Assembly: GCA_028751875.1 (NCBI GenBank) | Contig: CM054142.1 | Coordinates: forward strand, 222,075-286,074 | Source: Rapana venosa | Lineage: Eukaryota > Mollusca > Gastropoda > Neogastropoda > Muricidae | DNA length: 64,000 nucleotides | Reading direction: 5' to 3' | Part shown: one piece after another, positions 34,131 through 46,492 of the stretch | Layout: every line of letters begins with the position of its first letter | How positions within the stretch are numbered: position 1 is the first letter of the stretch | Notes under the pieces: model-generated | The model's database searches: none | Seen by the model: the letters and a program-made list of their open reading frames with translations, nothing else | What the model was told of the DNA's origin: nothing | Position numbers and translations under genes: made by a program

Positions 34131-37100
34131 AAAGTGAGCAAAACTTTTAAAAAGGGACAGGAAAAAGGAATGGCAAAACAAAAAAAAACCCCCAACAAAA
34201 AAAAAAAAGTGCAGCCCATTTTGTACTGCTGCGCAGGATTCCCAAACGACCACCAAACAGCACGAAGACCCGGTCACGGGAAACCCACGGGACCTCCACA
34301 GCTAAAAAACGTGGCATGAAAGAAATCCCGATGCGAGCGGAAAAAACAAAAGAGGGAGAGGAGGAGAAATTTCCTGAAGAAAACGGCTGGGGCAAAAACT
34401 GGGGGAGGGGTTGACCCTGTGGGTGAACCCCAGAAAAAGGGGCGGCCAGCCATTTTTCCAAGGGGGGGCCCACCCATTACTGGCCCTTGGTTTTTCCTTT
34501 TTCGAAGGGGCACCTTGCTCGCACCCTGTCGGCACAACCAAACAAAAACAAAACCCAATAAAAACACATGAGCACCGGGAGCAACATGCAGTACAATAAA
34601 CTTAAATGAAACAGAAATTTTGGGGGGTGAAACATTTTTATTTTATCCATGCTTTTTTTTCCCAAGAAAAATGAAAGCACTGATGTGTTTTTTTTTTTTT
34701 TTAAACATTCATTTCCTCACAGCACGGTTATGTAATTTTTGTCACTTTTCCAAACCCCAAAAAAATGGCCACTCTCTATTCAAAACATGTTTTAAATCCT
34801 ATAGCGCTTTTCCCGGAAACATTCCAAACAAGGGTCATGGGTCTAACATGTGACGACCCCGGGAATTTCCGGGATACATAGGGAAGAAAACTGAAAGGCT
34901 ACTTTCCCGCTTTAAAAGGGGTTACCCAATGAATGTTAAGGCCATTTAGGGGGCAAAAGGGGTGAGGTTGTTCTTTATTTTTTTAAAATTTTTTTATTCG
35001 AGGATATGAATAAGCCCTCTGGCTTTTTACATCCAGTCCCCGGGTTATGCAGTTTTGTAAATTTTTGTCATCGTTCCCCCCGGCCCACACAATGGCCTAT
35101 TTTTCAAAAAGCGGAACAGGATTAAAACCGTTGCGCAAGAGTTCCATACGTTTGCACAGGGGGCCTCCTTTTTAAGTTTTAAATCCAAATTTTTCGTTTG
35201 GGGTTTAGAGTTTTTTTTTTTTTTTTTTTTTCCCGGACCATTTGGATGGGCTTCAAGAAAGACGCAGGGGCGTTTCCTTCAAGCATTTTCGAGTTTAAAA
35301 ATTTTAAAAAAAAAAAACACAAAAAATTGACAGCGAGGGGGATTTTTAAAGAGGGGCGAATTTGGTTAATTTAAAAACAATGAAGAACAAAGGGGTAAGT
35401 TTTTGTGGCAAAATTTTTTAAAAAAAATTTGGTAAAAAATGGTTGCATCCACTGTATCGAGTGGCGCTGTTTTTGCTGGTTAAACCCTTTTTCCCACTAC
35501 TCAGCGTTTCAAACGTCATAGATTGTTGTACTTTTTTTGTGCAACGGGCTTCGAAATAATTGTCAAGTCAAATCATTCTGCTGAGTACTTTGATCACATA
35601 AATCAATGATTTGTCGTATTTTCATCAAGAAAGCCACCACTTTCGCCATTTCCCGCCTGAGGGTCATATGGGTCGATCCTTTGCGAATTTTAGTTTTTAG
35701 ACCGTTAAAGTGACATAAACTTTTTTTTTTCAAGACCAATGCCAAGAGAGGTTATACCAACATGACTTTTTTTGCACCGCAAAAAACCCTTTGCTATCTT
35801 TAAAAAATTGATCCGCGGCCTGATGGTGCAAAAAAAGCGATCGGTATGCACACGGAATAAATTTTTGGTTTTGTTTTTTTAACCCATGACATAACACTAC
35901 ATGCTGCTATAAAAAAACACTCATTTAAAAGCTTGAAAACCCTCTTTCCACATCTATATTTTAACACATTAAAATTCAGTTTACATATCATTATCAAGGT
36001 TTGTTTGAGCCCACCCCTTCAAAACAATGCAGCCAATTTTTTTTTTCACCAGAAAAGCACCGACCCTCTGCCGTCTTTTCAGCGCTATGGGGGCTTTGGT
36101 GCACATAAATTTTTGCGTGTGTTTTGCCCCACAGGGCATCATTTACAGTCTCTTCCAAAGGATTTTGTCTCTAAAATCCCCATGATAAAGAAAATTTTTT
36201 AGATAGGTTTTTCAATGCACACAGGGTATGTCTGTATGAAATACTTAAAATACAAGCAACAAGATTTAATCATGATGAAAACAGCACGCTTGTTTTGTTG
36301 GGGGGAGGCTGTTCTTGAATGTTACCCTTTTTCCAACACCCAGACCAAAATGCCTGTCCTAAAGAACTGTCAGAGAGCAGACACTAGGTGTGGCAGACAC
36401 AGGGTTAATGAAAAATCCTTTCCAAAGCCGGGTTTTTAAAAAAATTGTATTTCCAAAAGCAGGGTTTCCGTCCCAAACATTGTAACCCGGAAAGGTTATA
36501 AAAATTTGCTCACAATAAAAGACACACACACAAACAATGGGAAACAAGCTAGCATCAAAAGGGGACAGAAAGCGGACAGGAAGGCGACACTCACTGAGCC
36601 GGGACCCGCTTTGACCCGGGGTGGGGGGCCCATTTATATAGTTGTCGACTCCCCTTTATGTCTCATACCCTTTGGGCAAGGGAAAACCCAGCGATCCCAC
36701 GAAAACAGCAAAACCCATTTCAATCAACACTGTGAGATCTTGACAAAGAAAACCCTGATCTAGGTCAACTGCACTACATTGCCGACTTCATTTCTCCCCA
36801 ACCCTTTCCCTAAGCAATCCCTTTACCAAAGGGCCTAAAAACCTTTTAGGGGTAGGTTTCTGGAAAGGGTGGACCGGGCAGGTCCATCTTCTCCAAGCAG
36901 CTGGGTAATCGGGCTATGCTTGAGTCACCACAAAAAACCCCCAACCATAGTGGCTTACTGGTAAAAAAAAAAGGGAATGGGGTTTACAATGTGCGAAAGA
37001 TTTTTTCCAGGCTTTTTCCCAAAATTTTTTTGGGTTTACAATTTTGTGTAAAGACTTGAGAAAAGGATCAAAAAAATAAACGGGGAAAAAAAAAAAACCC

Positions 37101-40100
37101 CCCAAAATCTCACATCTCACAGGCCCGATCCCTCACTTTTCCAATACCATGCTACACTATTTTTCCCCCCCCAAAAAAACCCCCTGGTACTGATATGAAT
37201 AATTACAAATTATATAAATCTGACGGAGGAAAACAACTCAACAAAAAAAAACCAAATCAAAGGGAAAAAGGAAAACCACCAAACCAACCACACAGGCAAA
37301 ACCAAAAGAAACATATTTATCCCCCCCCATCAAAAAAAGGGCAGAAAATTTTTTTTTTTTTTAAATGTCAACATTTCCCCCCCAAATAACGGGATTGTTT
37401 AAAGTACCTTCCAGGGTTAACTGCATATGCCGAAAGAATTTCAAGTTATATATATGGGTCATCCAGAAACATGTAGGTAATAGTGCCTATTTTCACACAT
37501 CTACCATTTTGACGAATTTATTGTAACTGTGTGAATCGGTTCTGGTTATGTTTGAATTAAAGAAAAAATTTTAAAAAGTTGTAAGGGGGTAATGGGGGCT
37601 TTTTTAAAAAAATTGAATTTTTTTTTACAAAAGGGTCATCCAACATGGCGATTTGTGACATGATGTGCATACTTATTCGATTGTTCTTCTATCAAAACTG
37701 CTAAATTTTAAACACAATTTGTATTAAAATAATCCCCAAAGTTGTTTCAAACTCCCAAGCGAAAAATCTTCCTTTTTTTTCAGAAAATTAAAAAGAGGGG
37801 GGATTTAAAACCCTTGTGGTTGTGACGCTTAGTTTTTCCAAAGTCGGGCCCAAATTTTTAAAAAATTCACCACAAAGAACATACAAATATCAACACATTA
37901 TAGGCTTCCCACTGATAAAGAAACAGTTAACAGTATAAAAAAACATGTTTTTGCAGCAAACCCTCCCACCCTCGTTTTATGGGTTAAACTCCAGATATCA
38001 ACATGGTTTTTTCATTTTTTCGTCACAAAACCCAAACCCTAAATTTTGGGGGAAAACTCGGCACATTCCTTCACTGACCGAATTTTTTTCGCTGCACTTC
38101 ACCTTGACCTAAAAATACTCTGACGGATTTTTTCCCCGCCAAAGGAACCCGAGCATACTATGTGCCGGTCTTTTCTTCTTCCCCAAAATTTCTCAGTCAC
38201 GCCCACCGCAAAGCACGCACATTTGACAAAATCCTTTACTCGCTTCTGTCGATTTTTACGAAGAGAAGAAAAATTTTCTTTTTTAAAGTATTTTACTTTG
38301 CCAAACCAGAGTTTAATAAACGTAAACCGGTTAAAATTACAAATTGCTTTTTTTGTCAGGTTTCTCTTTCTTTTCAACAGCTTTGGCTGTACTGTGGGGA
38401 CATTTTTCCGAGGGGTTTTATTTTATGCCGCTTTTTCTTACCAAAAAAAAAAAAAAGCTCTTACTGTAATTTTGGAAAAAATTTTATGTGCAAAAATAAA
38501 TTTTTTTTCACAAAAATTAAAAATCCAGTTTTTTTTGTGGGCTTTTCGGTAGGACATGAAACAAAAAAGACGGTTTCTTGACCCACCGCAACATTCTTTT
38601 GAATTTTCTTTCTCTTTCTTTTTAGATGCTATTCTGTTTTATTTCGAACAATTTCGACAGAATGATTATTTTCAGGTTTGAATTAAATTTTTTGGGGAAA
38701 ATTTTTCTTTTTGTAAAAACCCTTTTTAACCACGTTTGGGTTTTGCAAAGAAACCAAAATAGCGTTGTTTTTGTCTCGGCCCGTTAGATCAGAAGCATAC
38801 GTAAAACTAGTCTCGCGTTTTCCCCCATTCAGTTATTATTCTTTATATGGATCTCTGGTTATTTGTTGAAAATAAAACCGCAGCAATTTTGTTCGTGGTT
38901 ATCCGGGGACTTGAAATTTGGCCTAAAACGTTTTACTCGTGTTAAAACTGACAGGAAAACGGGTTATGGTTTTTGTCACGACTCTGACTACTGTAAAAAA
39001 ATCGTCCCCTTTCCCGGGTACAGATTTCAGTGTTGAATTTTAGGGGAATGATTGACTACACAACTTGTTAAACATAATGAGTCACCGTAAATCACGCTAA
39101 ACTCACCAGTGACGTTAAAGTTTTCTACAAACTGCGCCGTACAGAGCTCGGTTCCTGTCACCCAAAACACTCACTCTTTTCTACCACTTTGTTCCGTAGG
39201 GTTCAAATTAATCAAACAAGACGTTCTTTCCCATTAAATTATTCATTTGAAGATAGGGTACAATCTGGGAAATCCTAAGCTAACATTTTTTCAAACTCCT
39301 AAAAATTTTCAATCCTGATCAGTTATGAAAAACCAATCATGAGGATGGGGCTTTTTTGTTTTGTTTTTCGTTCTTTCCGTTTTCCCCTTGTCAACATTTG
39401 GAACCAATTCACTTTAAAGTGCAAGACAACGTTGATAACAAAACAAATAACACACAACTACACACATTCACATTGACATAAAAAGCAAGAACACAAATTG
39501 AAATTGTTATACAAGTATTTAGCAGAATAAGGGATTCACAGCTTTAAAAAAAAGTATTTGTGGTGTACAAACACACACACACAAACACACGTCCGCTCCA
39601 CATTCCCACACACCAAACATACACACACCACCCTCCTTCATGCGCTTTACACAACAAAAAACACCCCAAACACAACACACACACACACACACTACACACC
39701 AAACACAACATTTTCATACATAAATTATTTGCTCTTCTCTCTCTCTCTCCTTTTCTCTCTCCTCTCCTCCTCTCTCTCTCTCTCCCCCCAACACCCCCCA
39801 CCAAAAACACCCACACACCACCCACACACACACACCCACACACAAAAAAATTATGTGTTATAAAAAGGTCTAATAGGGGGGGGACATTACAAAGAAGAGC
39901 ATGTCTAAGAAAAGAAAATCTTTCCAGGGGGGGTCTTAGATAGAGAATAAAGGGGGGGAGGTGCCCACAACATTGGGGCAGTGGTTTTGACCAACAATTT
40001 TTTTTTAACGTTACCATATAAAACAAACATGTGTTGGTGAGAGAAGAGAGGAAAGAAGAGAAGGAAGAGAGAAGAGAGAGAGAGAGAGAAAAGAGAGAGA

Positions 40101-40660
40101 AAAAGAGAGAGAGAGAGAGAGAGAGAAGAGAGAGAGAGAACTTTTCAGTCCTAAATCATTTGAAATTATTTAGATCATGTAGATGTGGGCAAAAAAGCAC
40201 TGCATGTGAGGGGAAAAAAAACACCACAAATGTTAGAGTCTTTAAGGGTTCTATTTGCCCCCTAAAATAAAAGAATTAATTTTCCTTTAAAAAAGAAATG
40301 AAAAAGAAATAACTTTTAAATTTTTCTGTTTTTCAAAGTGTTTTAATATCAAAGGGGAAAAAACCCCAACAACACAGCAAAGTTATGATTTGTAATCAAT
40401 GACAATCAAACAAATTTATCACAATTTAAATTTTGGTTTTTACTTTAAAAAAACCAAGAATGAAAATGTTTTTATTGTTTTTGTCTTTTTTAAAAAAGGG
40501 ATTTTTTTACTTGATAAAAAGCACTATTCACCATGAGCTCATATTTTATCATTTAAATTTTGAAGAAGCCTAGGTCAGGAAAAAGGAAACTGACTTAGCT
40601 TGTTGATTTATATTAACACTCCAGCGATAAACAAAAAGTAGATAATGTTTATGAAATAAA
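34131..40660. other. Low-quality-looking sequence, no reliable gene
   Basis: Compared with flanks, this block is dense in 3-15-base homopolymers of all four bases (G-runs near 34380-34480, T-run at 35212-35232, A/T-runs throughout). Short degenerate duplications occur, for example about 34724-34830 against 35044-35160. Any real coding exon here would be broken by indels, so short frames (such as overlapping frames at 38160-38580) cannot be trusted. The pattern resembles unpolished long-read consensus. Confidence 0.45.
39570..40140. repeat. Cluster of AC, CT and AG microsatellites
   Basis: (AC)-rich at 39570-39720, (CT)-rich at 39735-39785, (CA)-rich at 39785-39845, then (GA)-rich purine sequence at 40040-40140. 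Frames of up to 160 codons across this cluster are low-complexity artefacts. Confidence 0.9.
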
Positions 40661-40689
40661 TCATTCACTCTAAGCTTAAAAATAATAAA

Positions 40690-41530
40690 TCAAGTAAATA
40701 AAATTTCAAGAAAAAGCATTGTTTCTCATTTGGATGATTTTTTTTTTAATTTATCTTAAATTGCTACACTTCATGATTTGTGCTTTTAGGGGTGGGTTTC
40801 CAGTCACAAAAAACCAAACGGTCCATGTCACAACCAAATATTCATATAAAATGATAAATCATATGAAAAATGTTTCAAGAACGCATTGTTTCCATTTTTA
40901 AATTGGTGTTTTTGTTAAAAAGTAGGGTTTTTAAATTTCTACACCCATATTTGTTATTTGAAGGGTGTGGTTTCCATGCCAAAACCAAAAGGTTTCCCTT
41001 CACAACCGCAACAAATTTCTTTATAAGATATTAATTTGAAATACTTTCCATTCTTGTGTAAAGAAAATTTTGTTTTATTTTAAAAGATTTTTTGGTTTAA
41101 GTTTAAGGGGTAATTTTTATGCTTCCTGTGGTCACAAACACAAAAAACAAAATTTAAATCTGGGCTAAAAACTTCTTAGATGTCTTTGAAAAAGGCCAAA
41201 AAATATGCTTTGTCAGTTTTGTCATACTTCCAAAGTTTGATTTGTTTTTAAAATAAAACAACAGCTTTTGGGGTGTTTTTTTTTGATATTCTGAGTACAA
41301 AGATTATTTTTTGGGTACTTTTTGGTTTTCTATGCAAAAAACCCCAAACACGGGAAAAAAAAGAACTTAATTCTCAAATACTAGGAAACCAATTTTAAAA
41401 TTCTAATTTTTTTTTTAAAAGAAATGCAGTTAAGACAGAGTCCTAAATAAACAAAAACCATAAACTTCCAAGCATTTTTTTTTTCAAGGTCTATGCCAAA
41501 AACCCACAGTTTCGAGAAAAACCCATAAAT
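40690..41530. repeat. Degenerate ~150-200-bp tandem repeat (about 5 copies)
   Basis: The word 'ggtttccatgccaaaaccaaa' and variants recur near 40795, 40970, 41119, 41323 and 41489. Matching flanks ('tttcaagaa.gcattgtttc' and 'aaattgctacac' or 'aaatttctacac') occur in the first two copies. Divergence is high, so copy number and period are approximate. Confidence 0.5.
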
Positions 41531-41644
41531 TTTTTTATGATTTCCAAAGTTAAAAAGTCTGAAAAAAGCTTTCCCCGCTACCTTTAGTAACCATTCCCAC
41601 TAGTTACAAATCACCCCTTCTTTTCCCCATCATTTTATATTACA

Positions 41645-41897
41645 GGTTTTTTGCGGTAGTTTTTGTTTCCTAATCCAAGAACCCGACATGTAATTACAGA
41701 TTATAACCTGCAATTTGATCTTCTGCATGTTATATACATGAGGGAACTACGGGACGTCTGCCTTTAAAACCCCCCAGGGAATCATAAAAGTTTCCCACCC
41801 TTAATTCCCCAGAAACCACTGAGATTCGAACATGTGATTGCATGGACCAAAGGGGTTGAAGTCAAACCGTCTTATCCATTTGGCTATGGTGTACATC

Positions 41898-41911
<14 letters not shown>
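41645..41911 (-). mobile_element. tRNA-derived SINE, minus strand
   Basis: On minus from about 41911, the sequence reads 'catagccaaatggataagac' (A-box region as in tRNA). About 35 bp later comes 'catgttcgaatctcag', a perfect B-box (GTTCGAATC). A SINE body of about 170 bp follows, including 'atgcagaagatcaaatt' and 'ttacatgtcgggttc'. From memory, this body resembles a family widespread in marine gastropods, which is one reason for the organism guess; this was not verified. A poly-C run of about 30 bases sits immediately to the right (its 5' side). Confidence 0.75.
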
Positions 41912-41928
<17 letters not shown>

Positions 41929-42079
41929 AGCATGTCTTGAAAGCACTGGGACCTCATAAGCTAAGGCAGCTACAAAAAAAGAAGAGAAGAGAAACACAAA
42001 AACTACCCCCTATCCTATAAAAATAGATCCCCAAAGAACTTGACACCAATTTTAGCACTGTAATTCAAAGAAGACTCAC

Positions 42080-42149
42080 ACAAGATGATGAGTGTCATGC
42101 CATTGAACCAGGAGCCAATGTAAGTCAGCACCCACAGCAGAAGACCAAA
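42080..42149 (-). CDS. Reticulon, reticulon-homology domain exon 3
   Basis: On minus a pyrimidine-rich acceptor 'tttttttttccag' precedes 70 nt reading FGLLLWVLTYIGSWFNG followed by MTLIIL. A consensus donor 'gt|gtgagt' follows at 42079. This is the start of the second hydrophobic hairpin of the reticulon-homology domain; the vertebrate exon (FAVLMWVFTYVGALFNG...) has the same length, and exon phases agree (0 in, one base out). Reticulons are ER membrane proteins that shape tubules by wedge-like insertion of two hairpins. The next exon, which should finish the domain, was not found to the left. Confidence 0.93.
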
Positions 42150-42496
42150 CTGGAAAAAAAAAAGAAGAGCAACATTAATCAAAAACACAGTTAAAATTTT
42201 TCTAACATAAAATTGACAAACATATTATATTAAGGTTGGATACTCAAAACTCAGTATAAAAAAGAAAATCATCCATCTGGAACTGTAAAATTAGGACTGG
42301 CAAACGCTGGAATTTGACAACACAGATGATGAAGAAATTCTTCTTTATTGAACACTCAGACAGACCACTGTCTATCCTATTTTGAGTGAAAATCCGTTGT
42401 GCTGCTAATTAAGCACCTGACAAGTCAGGCCCAGTGAAGATGTAACTCGAGAAACAATGTGGAACCACACAGGCAATCACGAAAGTGGGTGGGTAC

Positions 42497-42635
42497 CTTG
42501 ATGGAGTCGACGAGGTCCTCGATGAGGAAGAGGCGCCTGAGCTCCAGCAGACTGCGGTTGACGTGCAGCATCACGGTCTGGGTGACGCGGGACACCTTCT
42601 CTTCCTTCAGGGTGATGTCCAGGTCCAGGTACTGC
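42497..42635 (-). CDS. Reticulon, reticulon-homology domain exon 2 (66-residue-loop region)
   Basis: On minus, 139 nt run from acceptor 'ggtgtgcag' to donor 'atcaag|gtaccc'. They encode QYLDLDITLKEEKVSR followed by LLELRRLFLIEDLVDSIK. The LRRLFL.(D/E)DLVDS(L/I)K motif is diagnostic of the hydrophilic loop between the two reticulon hairpins, and length and phases equal the vertebrate exon. Entry after two bases of a Lys codon matches the exit of the exon at 43966-44172. The acceptor lacks a normal pyrimidine tract because a 46-bp minisatellite starts about 5 bp upstream. GC-rich third positions contrast with AT-rich surroundings, as expected for a real exon. Confidence 0.96.
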
Positions 42636-42638
42636 CTG

Positions 42639-43104
42639 CACACCATTACCCACAGTCAACACCACCCGACACTCAGCTACCATCACCACCATTACCCACA
42701 GTCAACACCACCCGACACTCAGCTACCATCATCACCATTACCCACAGTCAACACCACCCAACACTCAGCTACCATCACCACCATTACCCACAGTCAACAC
42801 CACCCGACACTCAGCTACCATCACCACCATTACCCACAGTCAACACCACCCAACACTCGGCTACCATCATCACCATTACCCACAGTCAACACCACCCAAC
42901 ACTCGGCTACCATCATCACCATTACCCACAGTCAACACCACCCAACACTCAGCTACCATCATCACCATTACCCACAGTCAACACCACCCAACACTCGGCT
43001 ACCATCATCACCATTACCCACAGTCAACACCACCCAACACTCGGCTACCATCATCACCATTACCCACAGTCAACAACACCCAACACTCAGCTACCATCAT
43101 CACT
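42639..43104. repeat. 46-bp minisatellite, 10 copies, in reticulon intron
   Basis: The unit is 'cattacccacagtcaacacc' followed by 'acccaacactcggctaccat' and 'catcac', spaced exactly 46 bp. Variants alternate cCCgacactcAg / caacactcGg and catCAc / catCATc. Ten occurrences of 'cccacagtcaacac' were counted. It directly abuts the acceptor of the exon at 42497-42635. Plus-strand frames of more than 200 codons through it are repeat artefacts. Confidence 0.95.
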
Positions 43105-43624
43105 CCAGTTTCTTTCTCATGCTGAATAGCCCAGTGAATGAGCTGACTGTTTTCTCACTCTTAATGGCCCTGTACTCTCAAAATCGTGGGTTCAAAGCTA
43201 TTGTCAGAATACGGGTGGAGACTTTTGGTTATCAGATATATTATCAGCTTATGTGGCAACATGTCAGCGACTTACTTCCCTTTATGTATACGAGTATTTG
43301 GGAGACTAAGAGTAGTATCCATAAATGATACTGAACTGAAGCAGTTCCATACTTGCAACATACCTGATCATTAAGAAAACATACCCCTATCTTGGCAAAC
43401 TAACAATCATTTACATCCTCTATTCCATTCTTTTTTATTTTTTTCTGAGAATGTTTTTATTTCCCTTAACAACAACAAACTCCCCTCCCCCCAAAACCCC
43501 CCCACAAACAAACCCCAAACAAACCAAAACAACAAATCCCCAAGCCACCCAAAATATAAACAACAGCAATAACAACAGAACTCCCTGACAATTTTGATAC
43601 CTGAACCATATAAATTCCCTTTTT

Positions 43625-43700
43625 TTAAAGCACTTTGATTTGTTTGCTTTACAAGATTCAGCGCTATACAAATTCCATATATATCATTATATTGTAATGT
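43625..43700 (+). mobile_element. LINE 3'-end remnant in reticulon intron
   Basis: Sequence 'tacaagattcagcgctatac' followed by 'aaattccatatatatcatta' closely matches the 3' end of the LINE remnant at 53842-54261. The 'gcgctataYaaat' plus ATT-rich tail is characteristic of CR1/L2-type elements in invertebrates. Only the 3' terminus remains. Orientation is opposite to the reticulon gene. Confidence 0.65.
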
Positions 43701-43965
43701 CATTTTTATAATTCACTAGATCCTTGGGCAACACTAACAAGAACCCCCCCCCCCCCCCCCCCCTCCCCTCTGTCATGTTCCTAACTGCTTTTCTTAGAGA
43801 CCTAATGCAACACTGGATCCAGAGTAACTGAGTACACCTTCCTCTAGTCAGCTCATCATCTTCAGGCCCAACCACTTCAACAACACAAACCTGAAACAAA
43901 ATGGACGCTAGTGACCCAACAACTCCCCCCTCCCCAAACAAATGAACACCATCAACTAGACTGAC

Positions 43966-44172
43966 TTGAAGGGGTGGCCATCGTTGCTCTTCTGCACGGC
44001 AGCCATGATGTTCTTGTAGACGCGGAAGGAGAGGGTGACGGTGAGGATGGCCAGGAGAGGTAGGCCAGCACGCTCATGAGGGAGAAGCAGGCCAGGGACA
44101 GTAGCACCAGCATCATGGACCCAAACACCACCCCCGTCTTGCGCAGGTCCCGCCAGTAGATCAGGTCCAGGA
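43966..44172 (-). CDS. Reticulon, reticulon-homology domain exon 1 (with 1-nt deletion)
   Basis: On minus, acceptor 'gggtgctgttgcag' precedes [17 protein letters not shown] and a hydrophobic segment ending SVLAYL. The frame then shifts by one base near 44055-44060, and the second frame continues [15 protein letters not shown] and KSNDGHPFK to donor 'ttcaa|gtcagt'. YWRD..KTGVVFG marks the start of the reticulon-homology domain; the hydrophobic stretch is hairpin 1. The exon is 207 nt, one less than the 208 nt of the vertebrate exon, exactly the missing base. The shift sits in a 'ctctcctgg' context where loss of one C in a C-run would explain it. Sequencing error is more likely than a pseudogene, because both neighbouring exons are intact. 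Confidence 0.95.
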
Positions 44173-45887
44173 CTGCAACAGCACCCCATTGCAACACGCT
44201 CTGTTTTATAACACCGACCATCCTGTAGGGCCATCCCACTGTCCCCAGTGCTTGCTTTGTTCAAGTACATCTATGGCATTTGTAAATGACATATGTTTAT
44301 AAAAACCCAACTCCATCCCCCTTTAAAACAACCCCCCCCCCCCCCCCCCCAAAGAAAAAAAAAGGAAACATCTTTTCACAAGTTGATATTAGAAAAAACG
44401 GAAACCACACAACAAAAACCCCACAACAAAACAACAAACAAACAACATTTATACAAACAAAAAAAATCCCCCAAACCCAACTCCATTACACACACATGAT
44501 TTAAGTCAAATAAGTGGAAGAAATGAAACTCACATTTTTATACTTTCATTTTTTTGTGTGCCTTGTATTACTGAAGTTACTAACGTATCAAAACTGTGAC
44601 ATGCCATTCCCACAGAGCTTTTGCTCTTACATTAGCTGCTAGTCCTGTAAAAGTTACCCACTCTATTTCCATTAGAAAAAAAAGAAAAAGAAAAAAGAAG
44701 AAAAACCATAAAGATGATTCTCTTTGTGTATCACCCAACAGGTGTTGTATGACACTACTCTTTGAACAGACAACACAGATCTTACAGAACAGACACTGTA
44801 ATGTTTTCTTTGTTTTTAGTACAGTCATGCAGCTGAACTCAGATGAATCATTATACACGTTTACAGCCAAGCCCACCACAGTAGTGCATCACTATCAACA
44901 AGCTGTCCTTACCACACCCCCTATATAAAACAGTTCAAACTCAAACAAGAAAGATGTTCATGTTGATTTACAAATTAAAAAACAACAACAAACCCCTCCC
45001 CCCTTTTCTCCATTGCCTTTCACATTTTTGTAAGACTGACATATATACTGATCAAAACAATAAATGTAAAAAGTTGTGTTCTCTAGACACTAAAAAATAT
45101 TCTAAAAACATGTTACTTATGTAAGAGTAATACTAATATTTTCTTACTTATCTACTAATTTACAAGTTTACATTCTTTGTTAATACCTGAGCATATAACA
45201 GTAAAAAACCCCCAATTCATATCTTTTTATTTGTAACATACTTTGTAACATGTTTGCACATTTCATCATTATTCTGGAAAAAAAAATCAAAACTTCATTA
45301 AAAAAAAAGGGACAAAACCCAAACAAGAAGAACGCTCTTGAAAAAAAAAAGACAAAACTTAACAAACATAATTTAATTTTGGCCTTCCCAAACTAAAACC
45401 AACGAAAAAGCCAGACCTTCCAACACACTGGGGAGATGAGCAGGGATACAATTAAAATGACAAAACATGCATTGATGCATCAAATCCATGCAAATGTGCT
45501 CTGCATCGCCCCTTCTCCATCATCTCTTCTTTGAAGCAAACTGTGGTATAGTGAAAAAATTGGGAAAATAATAATAATAAACTACATCAGTATGTTTAAT
45601 TTTATCACAAATTACTAAAGGACATTATTCAGTTAATCTGCCATGAAAGAATACAAGTTGATAAATTTGCTAGTTTTTATTACAACAACAGTAATAACAG
45701 CAATGTCTTTATTTATTTGCTGTCTTGATATTTTTGTGTGTAGCATATGATAACCATGAGATTTTATTCATTCTGTGGTGGTGGTGGTAGTGGTGGTTGG
45801 GGGGTTGGAGAGGCTCAGCCGTTTCAAGTATTCAGATATATAAAAAAATATGTAACCCTTTAGCTGAAAAAACTACATTAAGACCAT
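44173..45887. other. Likely reticulon intron sequence
   Basis: Immediately 5' of the first homology-domain exon on minus. AT-rich, with poly-C (44333-44350) and A-rich runs, and no coding exon recognised. Confidence 0.5.
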
Positions 45888-46096
45888 ATTTCAAGTTTGC
45901 TTCTTCTAAAACTCATCACAAGTAAAAGCAGAGGTGCACTGGTAGCTGTTCTGAGGTCGATCAGCACAGGCCTGTCATTTTGTACCCAGTGCACAAAACA
46001 AGTGTGTTGCTTAGTCTGTGTCAATGTGTGCCTCCTGTACTGTCTCAAGCAGGGTGGTAACACTAACAACCTTATTATCTATTTATATAAGGGAGG

Positions 46097-46196
<100 letters not shown>

Positions 46197-46492
46197 ATTC
46201 AAAAGGATAAGTTTGTTTTTTCCCTGACTTTCAGTAAGAAATCTGAAGAGAAATCTCAAAGTGTGCACACTTTTTCAAACAATCATCAAAAGTTAACAGT
46301 GATCATCAACAGTAACAGAAACAGTGATCTATTGATAGTTGTTCTGAAGTAGATGTTCATTTTGAACTTTGTACCCTACAGGCTATACACAACTCAGCAG
46401 TGCATGATCCATACTTAGTTTTGTTTGCACTTGGGTGATGTGAGAATATTATACCTTCAACCTAATCTGCAGTGCACAATAACAGAGAGAGA

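Noticed and set aside
39544..40026. 160-codon minus-strand Cys/Val-rich frame
   Set aside because: Produced by AC and CT microsatellites; low complexity.
42459..43328. 289- and 214-codon plus-strand frames rich in His, Ser and Thr
   Set aside because: They run antisense through a reticulon exon and then through the 46-bp minisatellite.
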